Assembly: GCA_035079385.1 (NCBI GenBank)
Contig: JAVHKY010000023.1
Span: 1,612,001 to 1,676,000, forward strand
Reading direction: 5' to 3'
Origin: Aspidiotus rigidus
Lineage: Eukaryota; Arthropoda; Insecta; Hemiptera; Diaspididae
DNA: 64,000 nucleotides
The position numbers and the translations under genes are program-made. Under the pieces are notes generated by a model. It was not told the origin of the DNA. It did not search any database and saw nothing but the letters and a program-made list of their open reading frames with translations. Below, one piece after another: positions 26,201 through 32,691 of this stretch (positions are counted from its first letter, which is position 1; each line of letters opens with the position of its first letter).

Positions 26201-27105
26201 AGATTTATATTGGACAAAGAATGGGGGCAACGAGCGAAGTGAGTCCTGCGGATCCACTCAGCCTAATATACAGTATACTAGACTTGTACTAGGCTAAGAA
26301 TGAAATTAGGCAAACTAGTTGCTTAATAAACGTAGGTAAATTAAAACGTGATTTGTATTCATTTGGCTCTGCCAAAAAATTTTTCCAGCAAATTTTGTAT
26401 TAAGAAATTATTCCGATAAAAAGGCCAGTCAAGGAAGAGAATTTATCCGTCTAATCTCCCCTGGCTTCGTCGTTGTATCATTATGATCATCAACGATCTT
26501 TGTTGATGCCAAAATGTCTCACCTCCTTCCTCTCAAAATTTACAATTTGCTCAATTTTAGTGAGTAAAATAATACGCCCTGTTTCATTCATATTGAATTT
26601 ACGGAACTTAATGAAACAGTCGCCGTGGTAAAAATGCAGATTGCTAAACAACAATACAGCAGTTTCCCTCAACTACTTACAATCAAATCGTCTTATTGTG
26701 ACTCTACAGGAGCCAATCTTTGACAAGAAGTGCTCATCTGCGCTTCAATACAGGTTTTGTGCGCAGTACTCACTTTTGTTCGCTTCACGGCTTTACGCAC
26801 CAATTATTCGACCTTGCAAGTTGGAGGAGATTATTCGATGGTTTCCGGCCGTTACGTAGTATTCGATGACGCATAAATTAAAATTTCTTGTTGCAGGTCA
26901 AAATGGAAAATATTGGCATTGTAGCAGAGAAAGTATCACAGTCGATTCGGACGTACCCGAAGGTTTTTTTATCGAACTACGCGAACCAACGAAAATTTGT
27001 ATAAAAACTACGAACCCGAGTGGCGAGTATTTGACGGCAGAGAAAAATGGCTCGTTTCGTCTAGGAGATGCGAGCTTCCAAAAAGCAACTTTGTGGGAGT
27101 ACTGA
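2051..27105 (+). CDS. sn: Fascin (singed), last four coding exons
   Basis: Fascin cross-links actin filaments into tight parallel bundles in filopodia, bristles and similar protrusions; the family protein is about 500 aa with four beta-trefoil domains. Four coding exons are seen: 2051-2207, 10474-10635, 17792-17928 and 26897-27105. All have AG/GT borders and agreeing phases (2, 2, 1, then stop). Together they give about 220 residues covering trefoil 3 and trefoil 4. Recognisable family features are 'VTANQDE' and 'ETFQLEFD' in exon 1, 'NGKYI' in exon 2, 'GFVGYK' in exon 3 and the C-terminal 'LWEY' before the stop. The 5' half, including the start, is outside the window. An AATAAA lies at 27113-27118 and another at 27314-27319. 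The introns are unusually large for this locus because they hold many transposons. Family assignment is firm. Confidence 0.93.
2208..3194. other. Fascin intron; nothing recognised
   Basis: This is ordinary AT-rich intron sequence with only short chance frames. I saw no transposon ends, RNA gene or tandem repeat. Confidence 0.5.
3195..5370. mobile_element. Foldback-like element with long inverted arms
   Basis: The left arm (about 3195-3480) is the reverse complement of the right arm (about 5076-5370), with the outermost bases GGCTCCATTTCCCC on the left and its complement on the right. The arms are imperfect, with one internal deletion in the left arm. Between them lie a tandem array (3481-about 4610) and a unique part (about 4610-5075). 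Long inverted arms plus internal tandem repeats are the classic architecture of foldback transposons. No transposase is encoded, so it would be non-autonomous. A second copy in the opposite orientation lies at 15057-16163. No convincing target duplication was seen. Confidence 0.65.
3481..4610. repeat. Tandem array, 277-bp unit made of two ~138-bp halves
   Basis: The landmark CGTCGG recurs at 3481, 3758, 4025 and 4302, giving spacings of 277, 267 and 277 bp. Each unit contains two related halves, both with 'GGTGATTTTTTCGGACCCAGC'-like and 'TTTCATTTGGGTGAATTTT'-like blocks. Four units are visible and the last one decays. The open frames on the - strand here repeat the same peptide and are a by-product of the repeat, not genes. 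Confidence 0.75.
5758..6363 (-). CDS. Unrecognised 201-codon open frame in a fascin intron
   Basis: A 201-codon frame with ATG is open on the strand opposite to fascin. It is Cys-containing and rich in Arg and Asn, with no domain, signal peptide or repeat that I recognise. It has no clear splice partners. It is longer than most chance frames in this AT-rich DNA, yet it shows no family signature, so chance remains the likeliest explanation. Confidence 0.15.
   Translation of the reverse strand: MIISYFIDVVNDGHPVYNKQAKYILIYSDIQYGRVLSNTNCFITCTATRRRENQIIVLTNTARPKYVFTGEYNLCTIKLMQLCGGIECNLECNTSSLVYLFCSRATGTRSNNNRETLAINNALRLIDCFMELTSSSRNVSFSGVIEIFLYDIDSTRGRKKSYTNLRRFLNYRTKLRRILCQRVQGIMMVYGIAFYSSYTTM
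6364..7745. other. Fascin intron with satellite scraps and a shared leader
   Basis: At about 6950-7050 there are two to three decayed units of the 45-bp minisatellite. Around 7430-7500 there is a run of TAGGC/CTAGAC-type short repeats also found at 18660-18840, 25930-26330, 42630-42700 and 63450-63540. Two TGACGTCA-type palindromes sit near 7518-7545. From about 7718 on, the sequence matches 43448-43540. No gene was seen. Confidence 0.5.
7746..8738. mobile_element. Short-TIR element filled with 45-bp minisatellite
   Basis: The segment starts with GCGGGGAACCCGC (7746-7758) and ends with its near complement GCGGGTTCCCCGC (8726-8738). A leader of about 50 bp (ATTCCTTAACTCGACCTCTC...) precedes the minisatellite and is shared with 43477-43540. 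The end segment (8678-8738) recurs inverted at 63927-63990. A TIR-bounded body made mostly of minisatellite resembles non-autonomous Helitron-like or MITE elements known to carry such arrays, but the class is an inference. Confidence 0.5.
7800..8660. repeat. 45-bp minisatellite array, block 1
   Basis: About 19 units of a 45-bp repeat are present, with core TATATAGCTCGAGACTCGAA followed by ATTCTTC(T/C)AAGTCCCCCTCC. Some units carry a 12-bp extra AAATCTTC(T/C)AAG, and the C run varies from about 5 to 12. Because the unit is 15 codons, repetitive frames stay open on the - strand; these are not genes. The same unit forms blocks at 41990-42620 (opposite orientation) and 43560-45835. Confidence 0.9.
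8739..9390. repeat. Degenerate GGATCC-rich repeat
   Basis: Phrases such as GGATCCGGATCTCGC and GGGATC...AGAGAAAA recur near 7684, 8752, 8801, 9127, 9160, 9215 and 9249. They look like eroded copies of a unit near 55-60 bp. No coding content was recognised. Confidence 0.4.
9393..9560. repeat. Short imperfect inverted repeat
   Basis: GAATGCGGACATTCACAAGGAATCAG-like sequence near 9405-9435 is mirrored as its complement near 9520-9550, with flanks GATTAAAGGA and its degenerate partner. The loop is about 85 bp. It may be a small hairpin element; nothing indicates a function. Confidence 0.5.
9561..10473. other. Fascin intron; nothing recognised
   Basis: This is intron sequence up to the acceptor at 10472-10473. 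A short two-copy tandem repeat of about 70 bp (AAATTTGCGAGTA...GCGTGCAAATGT) lies at about 10120-10270. No gene was seen. Confidence 0.5.
10474..10635 (+). CDS. sn: Fascin exon (end of trefoil 3)
   Basis: Acceptor AG is at 10472-10473 and donor GT at 10636-10637. It reads SSNALFDLVWQPDG, then FRANNGKYIAMKRSGHL and ends FFYLIN plus two bases of an Arg codon. The phase fits both neighbours. Confidence 0.92.
10636..11389. other. Fascin intron; nothing recognised
   Basis: The sequence includes a TG run near 10688, an A run at 11098-11117 and chance frames. A 154-codon - strand frame at 10778-11242 contains poly-Phe from the A run and no recognisable family, so I do not call it a gene. Confidence 0.5.
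11390..12850 (-). mobile_element. Penelope-like element relic (RT plus GIY-YIG)
   Basis: Read on the - strand, broken frames give a PLE reverse transcriptase in order. 'TKADKDNSLVI' is near 12810, then 'PLHIWSPQNPRPILSYI' and 'LVSFDATSLYPNIP' (RT motif A) lie at about 12360-12590, and 'FPDGLIIGF' with 'APVIAEIFMN' (motif B) near 12200. A GIY-YIG-like 'VYRFQCNDC...TGETGRS' sits near 11490-11560. Several stops and frameshifts make it inactive. It is the same family as the + strand fragment at 14780-16225, so the two form an inverted pair around the Jockey insertion. Confidence 0.7.
12860..14720 (+). mobile_element. Jockey-type LINE, 5'-truncated and decayed
   Basis: The piece covers the reverse transcriptase and C-terminal part of a Jockey-clade ORF2. 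Visible blocks include 'DYLAKLSPNKDTEHSLWKATK' split over frames near 13040-13110, 'YQLDKLCPKKAAGHD' near 13300, 'LPESPLSYRPISLL' near 13490, 'ARYLGMHLDSKLNWRAHL' near 14115-14165 and 'WSYGIQLWGTA' near 14280. Frames shift several times. An A run at about 14709-14720 is likely the 3' tail. It has inserted between two PLE fragments. Confidence 0.75.
14780..16225 (+). mobile_element. Penelope-like RT fragment split by a foldback copy
   Basis: Near 14865-14960 the + strand reads 'FPDGLPTGSP', 'APLISDIFMSNLEN', matching RT motif B of the relic at 11390-12850. Near 15000-15050 it reads 'KFTLEIGSSKINFLDLTI'. The homology to that relic stops at about 15056 and resumes at about 16164 (CCAACATGAATTCGG...AAGCCCACTTAC, compare the complement of 11935-11965). 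The intervening 1.1 kb is therefore an insertion. Confidence 0.65.
15057..16163 (-). mobile_element. Foldback-like element, second copy (incomplete)
   Basis: Sequence from GCTCCATTTCATCAACCCCC onward follows the complement of 5370 back to about 4530. This covers the outer arm, the unique part containing TTTGCGCTA...GCGCAAAAACGCAAAACG, and then several ~140-bp units of the internal repeat. It lacks the other arm. It sits inside the PLE fragment, so it arrived later than that PLE copy. Confidence 0.65.
16226..17791. other. Fascin intron; satellite-related scrap, otherwise nothing
   Basis: At about 16225-16450 there are eroded pieces of the TIR/minisatellite family (CGGGGAACCCACTATCC, GGGGGACTTGGAAAAATT and a GACGTCAC site). 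The rest up to the acceptor at 17790-17791 shows no gene or repeat that I can support. Confidence 0.5.
17792..17928 (+). CDS. sn: Fascin exon (start of trefoil 4)
   Basis: Acceptor AG is at 17790-17791 and donor GT at 17929-17930. It reads PILVLKCEQGFVGYK, then LECNKASYE and ends VVFFK plus one base of a Gly codon. It matches the family's 'RPI(I/L)V...GFIG' region. Confidence 0.9.
17929..18839. other. Fascin intron; short TAGGCT-type repeats at the end
   Basis: Most of this stretch shows nothing. At about 18620-18650 there is one minisatellite-like unit, and at 18660-18840 a low-complexity run of CTAGGC/TAGTATA words shared with several other places in the window. Confidence 0.5.
18840..19560 (-). 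mobile_element. R1-type LINE fragment, C-terminal end
   Basis: The - strand carries a decayed copy of the end of an R1-type ORF2. It reads 'GQLNFQLVLSGHGCF' near 19470-19515, then a linker, then 'ILNSEEAWNQVSAFAAAV' near 19205-19260. These resemble the 'F(H/Q)LTQ.LSGHGCF' and 'SEE.W..V..FA..V' parts that follow the reverse transcriptase in R1-clade elements. A parallel copy lies just to the right (19718-20274). Confidence 0.6.
19561..19717 (-). repeat. Dispersed coding-like repeat, copy 2
   Basis: This is the inverted partner of 430-590. It lies exactly between two R1-type fragments, so it may belong to the 3' region of that element or be a separate insertion. Confidence 0.45.
20433..21263 (-). 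CDS. PLE C-terminal half with GIY-YIG endonuclease (inverted arm)
   Basis: An intact 276-codon frame covers the region after the PLE reverse transcriptase. It includes a linker ('HRLTSIPLSQPAF', 'LLSGNNNKRLRWIKLP'-like) and a GIY-YIG nuclease with 'SGVYKLECKDCNGVYIGET', 'IRVEEHLKAW' and 'FADHLISSGHSF'. This nuclease class nicks the target DNA in PLE retrotransposition. The N-terminal few residues are an accident of the inner insertion. It is more complete than the direct copy at 23922-24479, which has lost the upstream linker. Confidence 0.8.
   Translation of the reverse strand: MSSSSDYLSPHMRNCLYEGGACRGLVQRKLIEYSRRDQFLWSIHRLTSIPLSQPAFQKELVTIKHLAAVNELNLDIDRMVHKKLTRKGLDSTTSLPRDLSGNNNKRLRWIKLPFLGEFSSKLTRVLRPFGFRPAFYNLTTVRGLFVRLKDPIPRGERSGVYKLECKDCNGVYIGETGRQLGIRVEEHLKAWEKGNLGDSAFADHLISSGHSFKEGSATLLYKENSYFKRVALENIEIVRHLNSDDITVLNRYFPDEGLVELVYEFGSPREGSLVQS
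21307..21366 (-). ncRNA. Hammerhead-ribozyme-like motif, left arm of inner PLE
   Basis: This is the inverted copy of the motif at 22981-23040, identical over the core, stem II and stem III (core at 21355-21349 on the - strand). The predicted cut would fall between 21317 and 21316. The same caveats apply. Confidence 0.4.
21600..22388 (+). CDS. PLE reverse transcriptase, N-terminally truncated
   Basis: The frame shows the RT motifs in order: 'IMVSFDAVSLFTNIP' (A), 'GMAMGNPLSPIVAEL' (B), 'FKYVDDSLFIL' (C, catalytic Asp pair) and 'NAINFLDVTIV' (D/E region). The first fingers are missing because the frame begins at the junction with the inverted arm, whose antisense sequence supplies the apparent start. 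It ends at a C7 run (about 22372-22379), and the endonuclease follows in another frame with 8 nt overlap. In PLEs the two domains normally form one protein. Confidence 0.8.
   Translation, partial: RSINIRSSGHLIEELGKIDVREDDIMVSFDAVSLFTNIPITLAIQTVDERWQDILSFTSINKEMFLKALKFCLEKGYCCYQGKFYSQIEGMAMGNPLSPIVAELVLDKLFMTLKNSYNFTCLFKYVDDSLFILNPDLLDSVFESLNSFHDRLCFTLEKEKSNAINFLDVTIVKNQDLTLKFKHYKKPTYTGRIINFHSNQPFHFKVNTARNIFKNRLSISDPQYHDDLKVEFSNLLKYNNYPDTFINSIIYSNVTNPSPPFE
22381..22899 (+). CDS. PLE GIY-YIG endonuclease domain (inner element)
   Basis: The frame encodes 172 codons with 'LVYDIPCSNCDSHYIGETRQL' and 'ISQHKSDVK', the GIY-YIG core with the preceding Cys pair common in PLEs, then 'HSHGEGHLFDF'. The usable start is uncertain since it is probably the displaced 3' half of the RT frame. 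The last ~50 codons are duplicated in inverted form at 21444-21600. Confidence 0.8.
   Translation: MNNVNTERKKFFSIPFIGTPSIMIKKLLMSLDSRFNVTFSTINRNNRFFTKVKDKFAQGECSGLVYDIPCSNCDSHYIGETRQLLRCRISQHKSDVKLKQKCTALCEHSHGEGHLFDFENASICCFEKHDRKRKIREAIEIMKCKDSINFKTDSYRISNFYSPAIYSYNNRE
22981..23040 (+). ncRNA. Hammerhead-ribozyme-like motif, right arm of inner PLE
   Basis: The core CTGAAGA (22991-22997, fits CUGANGA) is followed by one extra A. A perfect 6-bp hairpin GAACGT/ACGTTC follows (22999-23014, loop GTGT), then GAAAC (23015-23019) and a 3-bp stem ACG/CGT around loop TCGAT. It ends in GTC, the usual cleavage triplet, with C17 at 23029. The outer stem I is weak (TTAT/ATAA plus one G-C). Hammerheads at PLE ends are established knowledge; activity here is inferred, and the extra A after the core is non-canonical. 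Confidence 0.4.
23135..23901 (+). CDS. PLE reverse transcriptase of outer element, cut at motif C
   Basis: From 23135 the frame reads 'DQGLILTKADKGNAIVVLEK', then 'YGLPNVHK' with 'RPVVSYV', 'LCSFDVAGFFPNIS' (motif A) and 'GIPIGSPLGSLVSEIFLSRFE' in two blocks (motif B). A stop follows at 23899-23901. Just past it, 'YVDNILV' (motif C, in a shifted frame) is followed abruptly by the linker before the endonuclease, so the RT thumb and linker are deleted. The inverted arm keeps the linker. Confidence 0.75.
23922..24479 (+). CDS. PLE GIY-YIG endonuclease of outer element (direct arm)
   Basis: It is nearly identical to the inverted copy at 20433-21263 from 'SLPRDLSGNNN' to the final 'REGSLVQS'. It holds the same 'GVYIGETGRQL' motif. 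It differs at a few residues (for example His for Tyr in 'LLHKENSYF'). It is not in frame with the RT upstream because of the deletion at about 23920. Confidence 0.78.
   Translation, partial: TTSLPRDLSGNNNKRLRWIKLPFLGEFSSKLTRVLRPFGFRPAFYNLTTVRGLFVRLKDPIPRGERSGVYKLECKDCNGVYIGETGRQLGIRVEEHLKAWEKGNLGDSAFADHLISSGHSFKEGSATLLHKENSYFKRVALENIEIVRHLNSDDVTVLNRYFPDEGLVELVYKFESPREGSLVQS
25861..26896. other. Fascin intron; CTAGGC-type low-complexity run
   Basis: From about 25930 to 26330 the sequence is a patchwork of CTAGGC, TAGACC and TAGTATA words of the kind also seen at 18660-18840. The remainder up to the acceptor at 26895-26896 shows nothing recognisable. Confidence 0.5.
26897..27105 (+). CDS. sn: Fascin terminal coding exon (trefoil 4, stop)
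   Basis: Acceptor AG is at 26895-26896. It reads GQNGKYWHC, then TNPSGEYLTAEKNGSF and ends KATLWEY followed by TGA at 27103-27105. The ending is typical of fascins. Confidence 0.94.
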
Positions 27106-29682
27106 AAAGCCGAATAAAGAGTTCAAAAACTTTTTCTTTTTTATTGTTTTTAATTTTTCGCTGTTGTAGTTTTTAATAATGTTTTTTATTTTTTATTCCT
27201 TCCTTTTCAAACTATTTCTACGGTAGGGTTAGTGGATGCATAGAAATTTAAGAAATTCATCGTACCCCATAATCAAAATTGTTCTAAGTTAGAATTTAGT
27301 ACAGGTGCTAAAGAATAAAAAAGCTTTCGAAAACGCATGCTGCGCGCGATTTTACGCAAACTGAAGTACAAATTCCTCCTAATAATTTAGCTACAGTTTA
27401 TTTATCGATATGACTGATAGAATAATATCAAAAGTTTCTCTTTTTCTAAACGCTAAAGAACGTGAGTGCACTCACAATTTCGATGAACATAACGCTCTTG
27501 ATGAAAAGACTGCTAATATTTTGTGATTTTTTTAGTTTTGTTTTTTGTACTGATACTGTGTTTTTTTTTTTGTTTTTTTATTTTTCATCAATTGAATCTT
27601 TGCAGTTCTTATAGCATCATTTTTTTATTCCATGATACTTTGAAGTGGTTCAGTGAAGGAGCGTGTGCTCAATATTTTTATGGAAAAAGAGAATAAGGAA
27701 GAGAGAAGTGCTCGAATTTGTTTTTTGATACCGAGTTGTATGTCATTATTGAAGACGTGAATTTCCGCTGTACGAACCATTCTATAATTTTACTTCTTTT
27801 GATGTCTCGCTACGTATTTTATGTTTATGTTTACCCGTTTACGAGTGATATAATTTTAATTTATTTTCAAAATTAATTGTACTCCGAAGTGCATAATTTT
27901 TTTCAAATTTTTGTTGTATGATATACGATACTATACTTTATTTATAAGTATGCGTATTGTATGTATTAACGGATAATGTTTTAACGTTAATCTATTTTTT
28001 ATTTTTATATTAGTTGAAAACTTGTTTACTTTATCTTTAATTTCTTTTTTTTTTTAAATAATCAATTTTGCCGTATTTGATATACGTATGCGCATTTTAT
28101 ACCTTACATCTCTACTTCACACCAAATATATTGGATAAAGCTTGTACAAAATATGGTCATTATTTTTTGGACGGCACGGTCGAAACAATGTGTGAATAGC
28201 GTCGAGGGTATGTCCTAAAGAATCAAACTTTCCCTTTTCAGTAAGTTAAACGTCCTAGCTTCGGACTGATTTCCATTATCTTGAATACAAGCGATCAAAC
28301 CTTCACTACAGGGTGTTGCAAAATGAGGTGTGCGAGTGAAACTATGGAGGCGGCCAAGTTGATAAAATTGAATCAGAAATTTGGTGTTCTTTAATGGCAA
28401 ATCATACGTGATTACCCCAAAAATCACTTTTTCCCGTCCTTCCTCCCTTTCAGTTGTTCTTGCAAATGAAGGCTCGTCATTATAATAGAATATCAACCTG
28501 CGCAGTTTACTGTCTAGACCTACGCCTGAAGTCCACATTCTGTTTCTCCCACTACATGGATCAATTCATTCGACTATCGGAAATCTTTGGAGAGAGTCAA
28601 GTATTATCGAAGCTGTCCGGACGTAAACTTAATAGTCCAGAATTACTCCGTGAGATCATAAATTCACACCAAATGCTCGAACTATAATCACCCGTTTCCT
28701 TAAGGATACACTACAAATAATTTGTCTTCTGAAAACTTGGCACCAAATTAGCATACGGGTATTTACTTTGTGTTTTCTAATGTTTATAGATTTCGACAAA
28801 TAAAATTGAGAATGAAAGAAAGCATAACGAGAGAAAATAAGTATAATAATTGATAAGACAAGAATAGAAAGAACACAAGTTAACAAGACCAAAATGAAGC
28901 AAAAATGCGTCAACAGTCAGTCCGATATAGTAATTAATTAATGAAGATGGAGGAAAAAATTAAAACAGTCAACGAAATAAAATTCTACGATACCGTAAAT
29001 AAATTATACAACGCTAACAAATGAACAAGTTAACTGTTCCATCACATTTGAAATGATATCAATATGATATTCAAAAAAACGTAAATACAGTATAATATGG
29101 TGCATATTAAATGGAGGAATGTAATGTATTAAAGGCAGAACACACGTGCAATAAATCGTACAGGTATTATAAAATAAAATAAATAGGACAACCAATGACA
29201 TGTATTCGTTATCTTACAACGAAACTGTTGTAATTATTACGGTAACAAATTTCAAAAGAAAATTATGATAAAATGAAATATAACATGGAGATACCCACTG
29301 GCAAAAATAATTCTACACTTGAAAGTTCTAAACATCAAGGTAAAATAATTGAACTAGAGCATAATCACAATCAAAATTCTAAACTTCTAAAGATTAAAGC
29401 AAAATTAAAAACATTGACGGCCAATTCTATCAGAATAACTTCAAAATTTCATTTTGAAAATATTTTCTAACTATTTTTTTCTTACAGTTTATCGAGAATA
29501 ATTAAAACAGCGAGGAAACAATGTTTTTATCAACAGGTAAAGAGAGAAATATTGAATAAGAAACATGATGATATATATGCGAAATTGAAGGAACACGTTC
29601 AGTTATTGCACCTTTTAATCTGCTTAAGATTTAATGAAAAAATTTCAAAATATTTTCCATAATTCTCAAGAAAAATTTTCAA
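27106..29682. other. Fascin 3' UTR and convergent intergenic region
   Basis: Fascin's 3' UTR must start here; AATAAA signals lie at 27113 and 27314 and the region to about 28100 is very AT-rich. Fascin and the SMYD4-like gene converge on this space. A possible terminal exon on the + strand at 29487-29660 (after TTTTTTTCTTACAG) reads 'LSRIIKTARKQCFYQQ' and then 'KHDDIYAKLKEHVQLLHLL', but its phase does not join the only upstream frame I see, so it is not called. Confidence 0.4.
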
Positions 29683-32600
29683 TTAAGAATGTGCTACACT
29701 ATCATTACTCGTTACTTCGATACACCGACTGTACAATCTGTACAATTCGACGTACTCCTTCATCAAATGTACTTCTATACCGGCCAGGCTTTGAAACAAA
29801 TCCATAGCTTCGACGATATCTAATCTCAAATTTTCGATTACGTTGTCGAACGGCATGTTCGAAATTAACCTGTCGCGCACAGTTTTTAAAGCCACAGCTA
29901 AATCACGTTTGAATCTACAGAAAGTACAACCTGTAATGGAGATACGACGAGATAGAGCGTCATGATGTTCGCACTCACAAAAGCGCGTTTCATAAATCGA
30001 CTGCAGATATTCGAACGGAGGCCAATTCTCGCGACATGCCACGCATTTACACTCGAACGAATAGTTTTTGGGTAGGTCGCGTTTCGCTTTGTCCACTTCG
30101 TAGTAAGTATTCAAATAACAGATGAATAACTGCAAACATACAACTCCACATTACTTAACAAGCCAATATTTTGGAAAATAGCTGCAAAAAAAAGAAGTTT
30201 ATAGCTTACCTGTTCTCCGGCTTGTATATTCCTGAGACTATAAGCGGCCACCGTATCTCCATTTTCGAAACAATATGCGACATTTGGAACGCAAGAGTGA
30301 TTGAAAAAATTTGTTTTTCGATAACAAGCTAACCCGATATTTTTTCTCATAACCGTCAACTTATTGTTAGAATGCACAGAGTCGGACACACAGAACGAAT
30401 TGCATTTTAAACAAGCTTCCAAATCGACCAATAAATTAGTGATGGTAAAATCGAAGTATGGTTCATAAGAACTTTTCCCAGAAGATGTAAAAAAGTCTGT
30501 CTCATTTTTCAGGACCTGGACCAATTTTGAGTAACGATTTTGACGACGAACTTGTTGCAACGGCTCTCTATAATATTTATCGTAAGAGGAAAAAAGCGTC
30601 ATGAAATCATCCGGTATATTATAGACTTTCGTCCGAGTAGAATATTGTCGATCCTTATTCTTCCATTCGTTCCATTTTTCGACAAGCTCGGCCAATTTCT
30701 TACCCTATCGAAAAATAATGATGGTTACAATAATATAATAGTCCAGATTAAGGTAGGCCTAAACAAGTACATATTTGTTTAGTTTCTCATTAATTTTTTA
30801 GTAAGATTTATATTTCCCTCCGCAGAGCTTGAATGCAAAATAGTAGGTCGATGAAACTTTGAACTAATCTTACATGTAAGAGAAGACAACAATTTACTTT
30901 TTTGGGATAGAAAATTAAAAACCGAGTGAAACTTTGTGTTTGAAGTAAAACAACACATAGGAAAAAATGAATTCAATTGAATAGTTATCGAGCAAAACTT
31001 GAGTAATTTTATCTACTTGTAGGGTCATTCTTGCACATGCACCTGAAGAGACCATCGATCTTGATATTATAAATTACAGTTCGTAATCTGATATTTTACG
31101 GAATTGAAATTTCATTACACGCACTCATACTTATTCCTAACGAAATTAAATCTCCCAATTGAAGGAAAATTAATTTTGGAATGCTATTGTTTTCGAAAGT
31201 AGAATGAAAAATTGTTTAAGTAGACCGAAATTCAAATTACGAGTGATTTTTAGTCTGACTCACTTTCCCGATTACGACCTCAATTAGAAAATCTGACTTC
31301 TAAAATCATTTTTAGGTTTAAATGATATCATGCTTTAAAGCGATTATTACTTCACTAGTGCCCTGTCGAGATTTTAGGTACATGCTCAAAAAATCACCCG
31401 CCCGCATCCATTCCTTGAGACGTCAAGAACCGGTAAGTGGTAAGCTAACCTGATCGCAAAGGAAGCACAGTACTCTCAAAATGTACCGAATATGCTGATC
31501 CTCGGGCTCCACATTGGCAAAATACTCCATCAGAGGGCACTCGATATGATGATACAGATTGAGAGCAGTACGAAGACAGTGTTTACTGCAAAATAGAGCT
31601 CTCGAGCAATGTTGACACGGTATAAGCACTTGTGTGCGTACCGAACAGCATGCACAATAATCGTAGACCTCGTTCGTGTACAAGCAAGAAATCAAAGCTC
31701 TTTCTTTGATTAATAGATCACCTGTGAAAAACATACAAATCAAATGTTGAATTTCAGCTCGACCGGGCAGCTTTTCAGAAGAGAATAGAGAAGCATCGCA
31801 TGTAACATACCCATATTAATATCACGTTTTGCCACAATATGCCTACCATGCTTGGAATTCTGAACGATTTGAATTTGTTCAGAGAAATGCAAAATATTGT
31901 CATTAGTAGAACAGATCGCTCTTCTAGATCTCTCGTATGTATCTGCGTACTTATCGATCTTGAATTTTTTGTCCTCCGTGTTCTTTATAAGTTCGTATAT
32001 ATGAATCAGATATTGATTAAGACGAATTTTCAAAAGATTCTTCTCGTTGATAGAAAACGGTAATCGTTTGATACCTCGGAATAATTTCTGTAAATTTGAA
32101 AATTAGTTTACCATTGTATTTCAATCGTTACTCACTTATCAGTCTCAAGCTAGCTGACTCACTTTCTCGGTTTTTTCGTTCCACCTTCCCATCAATAACA
32201 GGCACTTGACTCTCCGTTCTAGAAGTGCAGAGACTATCCAAATAGGACATAAAGGATGTTTTAAAGCAAAATTGATATTCCTTAAGCAAGAGTAATAACT
32301 CTTCATTTCTAGTAATACAGCCGATTTGTTCGCATAAGCAATCGGAAGATCGATAAAATTTGGCGGCGTAACAGCTATACTTTTGTTGTAGAGTTTTAGA
32401 GCATTTGTTTTATCTAGAATACAACAACGAGAAAATTTATTTGCATTATGGTCGTGAACGTAGAGCCTGTTATATACGAAGTATATGGAAAGCTATCACA
32501 CCATTGATGGTCATCAACTCAGCAGCTAATTCTTGAAATTTACGTGCGGTCTTGATATGTTTCGAAGTGGACGCTGAAAATAACATCGCCGTACATCTCA

Positions 32601-32691
32601 TGAATGAGATGAGATTGTAAATTCGAAAAATAATAGGTACTCTGGGTAACTATTTACTTGTATCTTCATTTACGTCTACGATCGTATCCAT
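29683..32691 (-). CDS. Smyd4: SMYD4-like SET and MYND domain protein
   Basis: Seven exons join into one 615-codon frame: 32691-32658, 32573-32502, 32413-32163, 32087-31811, 31721-31450, 30704-30210 and 30129-29683. All have GT/AG borders and consistent phases. The start is MDTIVDV; an in-frame upstream extension lacks an ATG. Domains in order are TPR-like helices ('ARKFQELAAELM', 'LYNKSIAV', 'LPIAYANKSAVLLEM'), the start of the SET domain ('SKHGRHIVAKRDINMGDLL'), a MYND zinc finger (CACC...CQHC...FCSKHC...HHIEC), the SET core 'NFFNHSCVPNVAYCF', and a post-SET zinc cluster 'FECKCVACRENW'. SMYD proteins methylate lysines on histone and other proteins; the TPR-first layout fits SMYD4. The usual 'GEE(I/V)..SY' near the SET end is 'GEQLFICY'. 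Substrate is unknown. Confidence 0.88.

Noticed and set aside
29273..29660. Small two-exon gene on the + strand beside the SMYD4-like gene
   Set aside because: The good-looking acceptor at 29487 does not join in frame with the upstream donor at 29340; the joined reading hits a stop after four codons.
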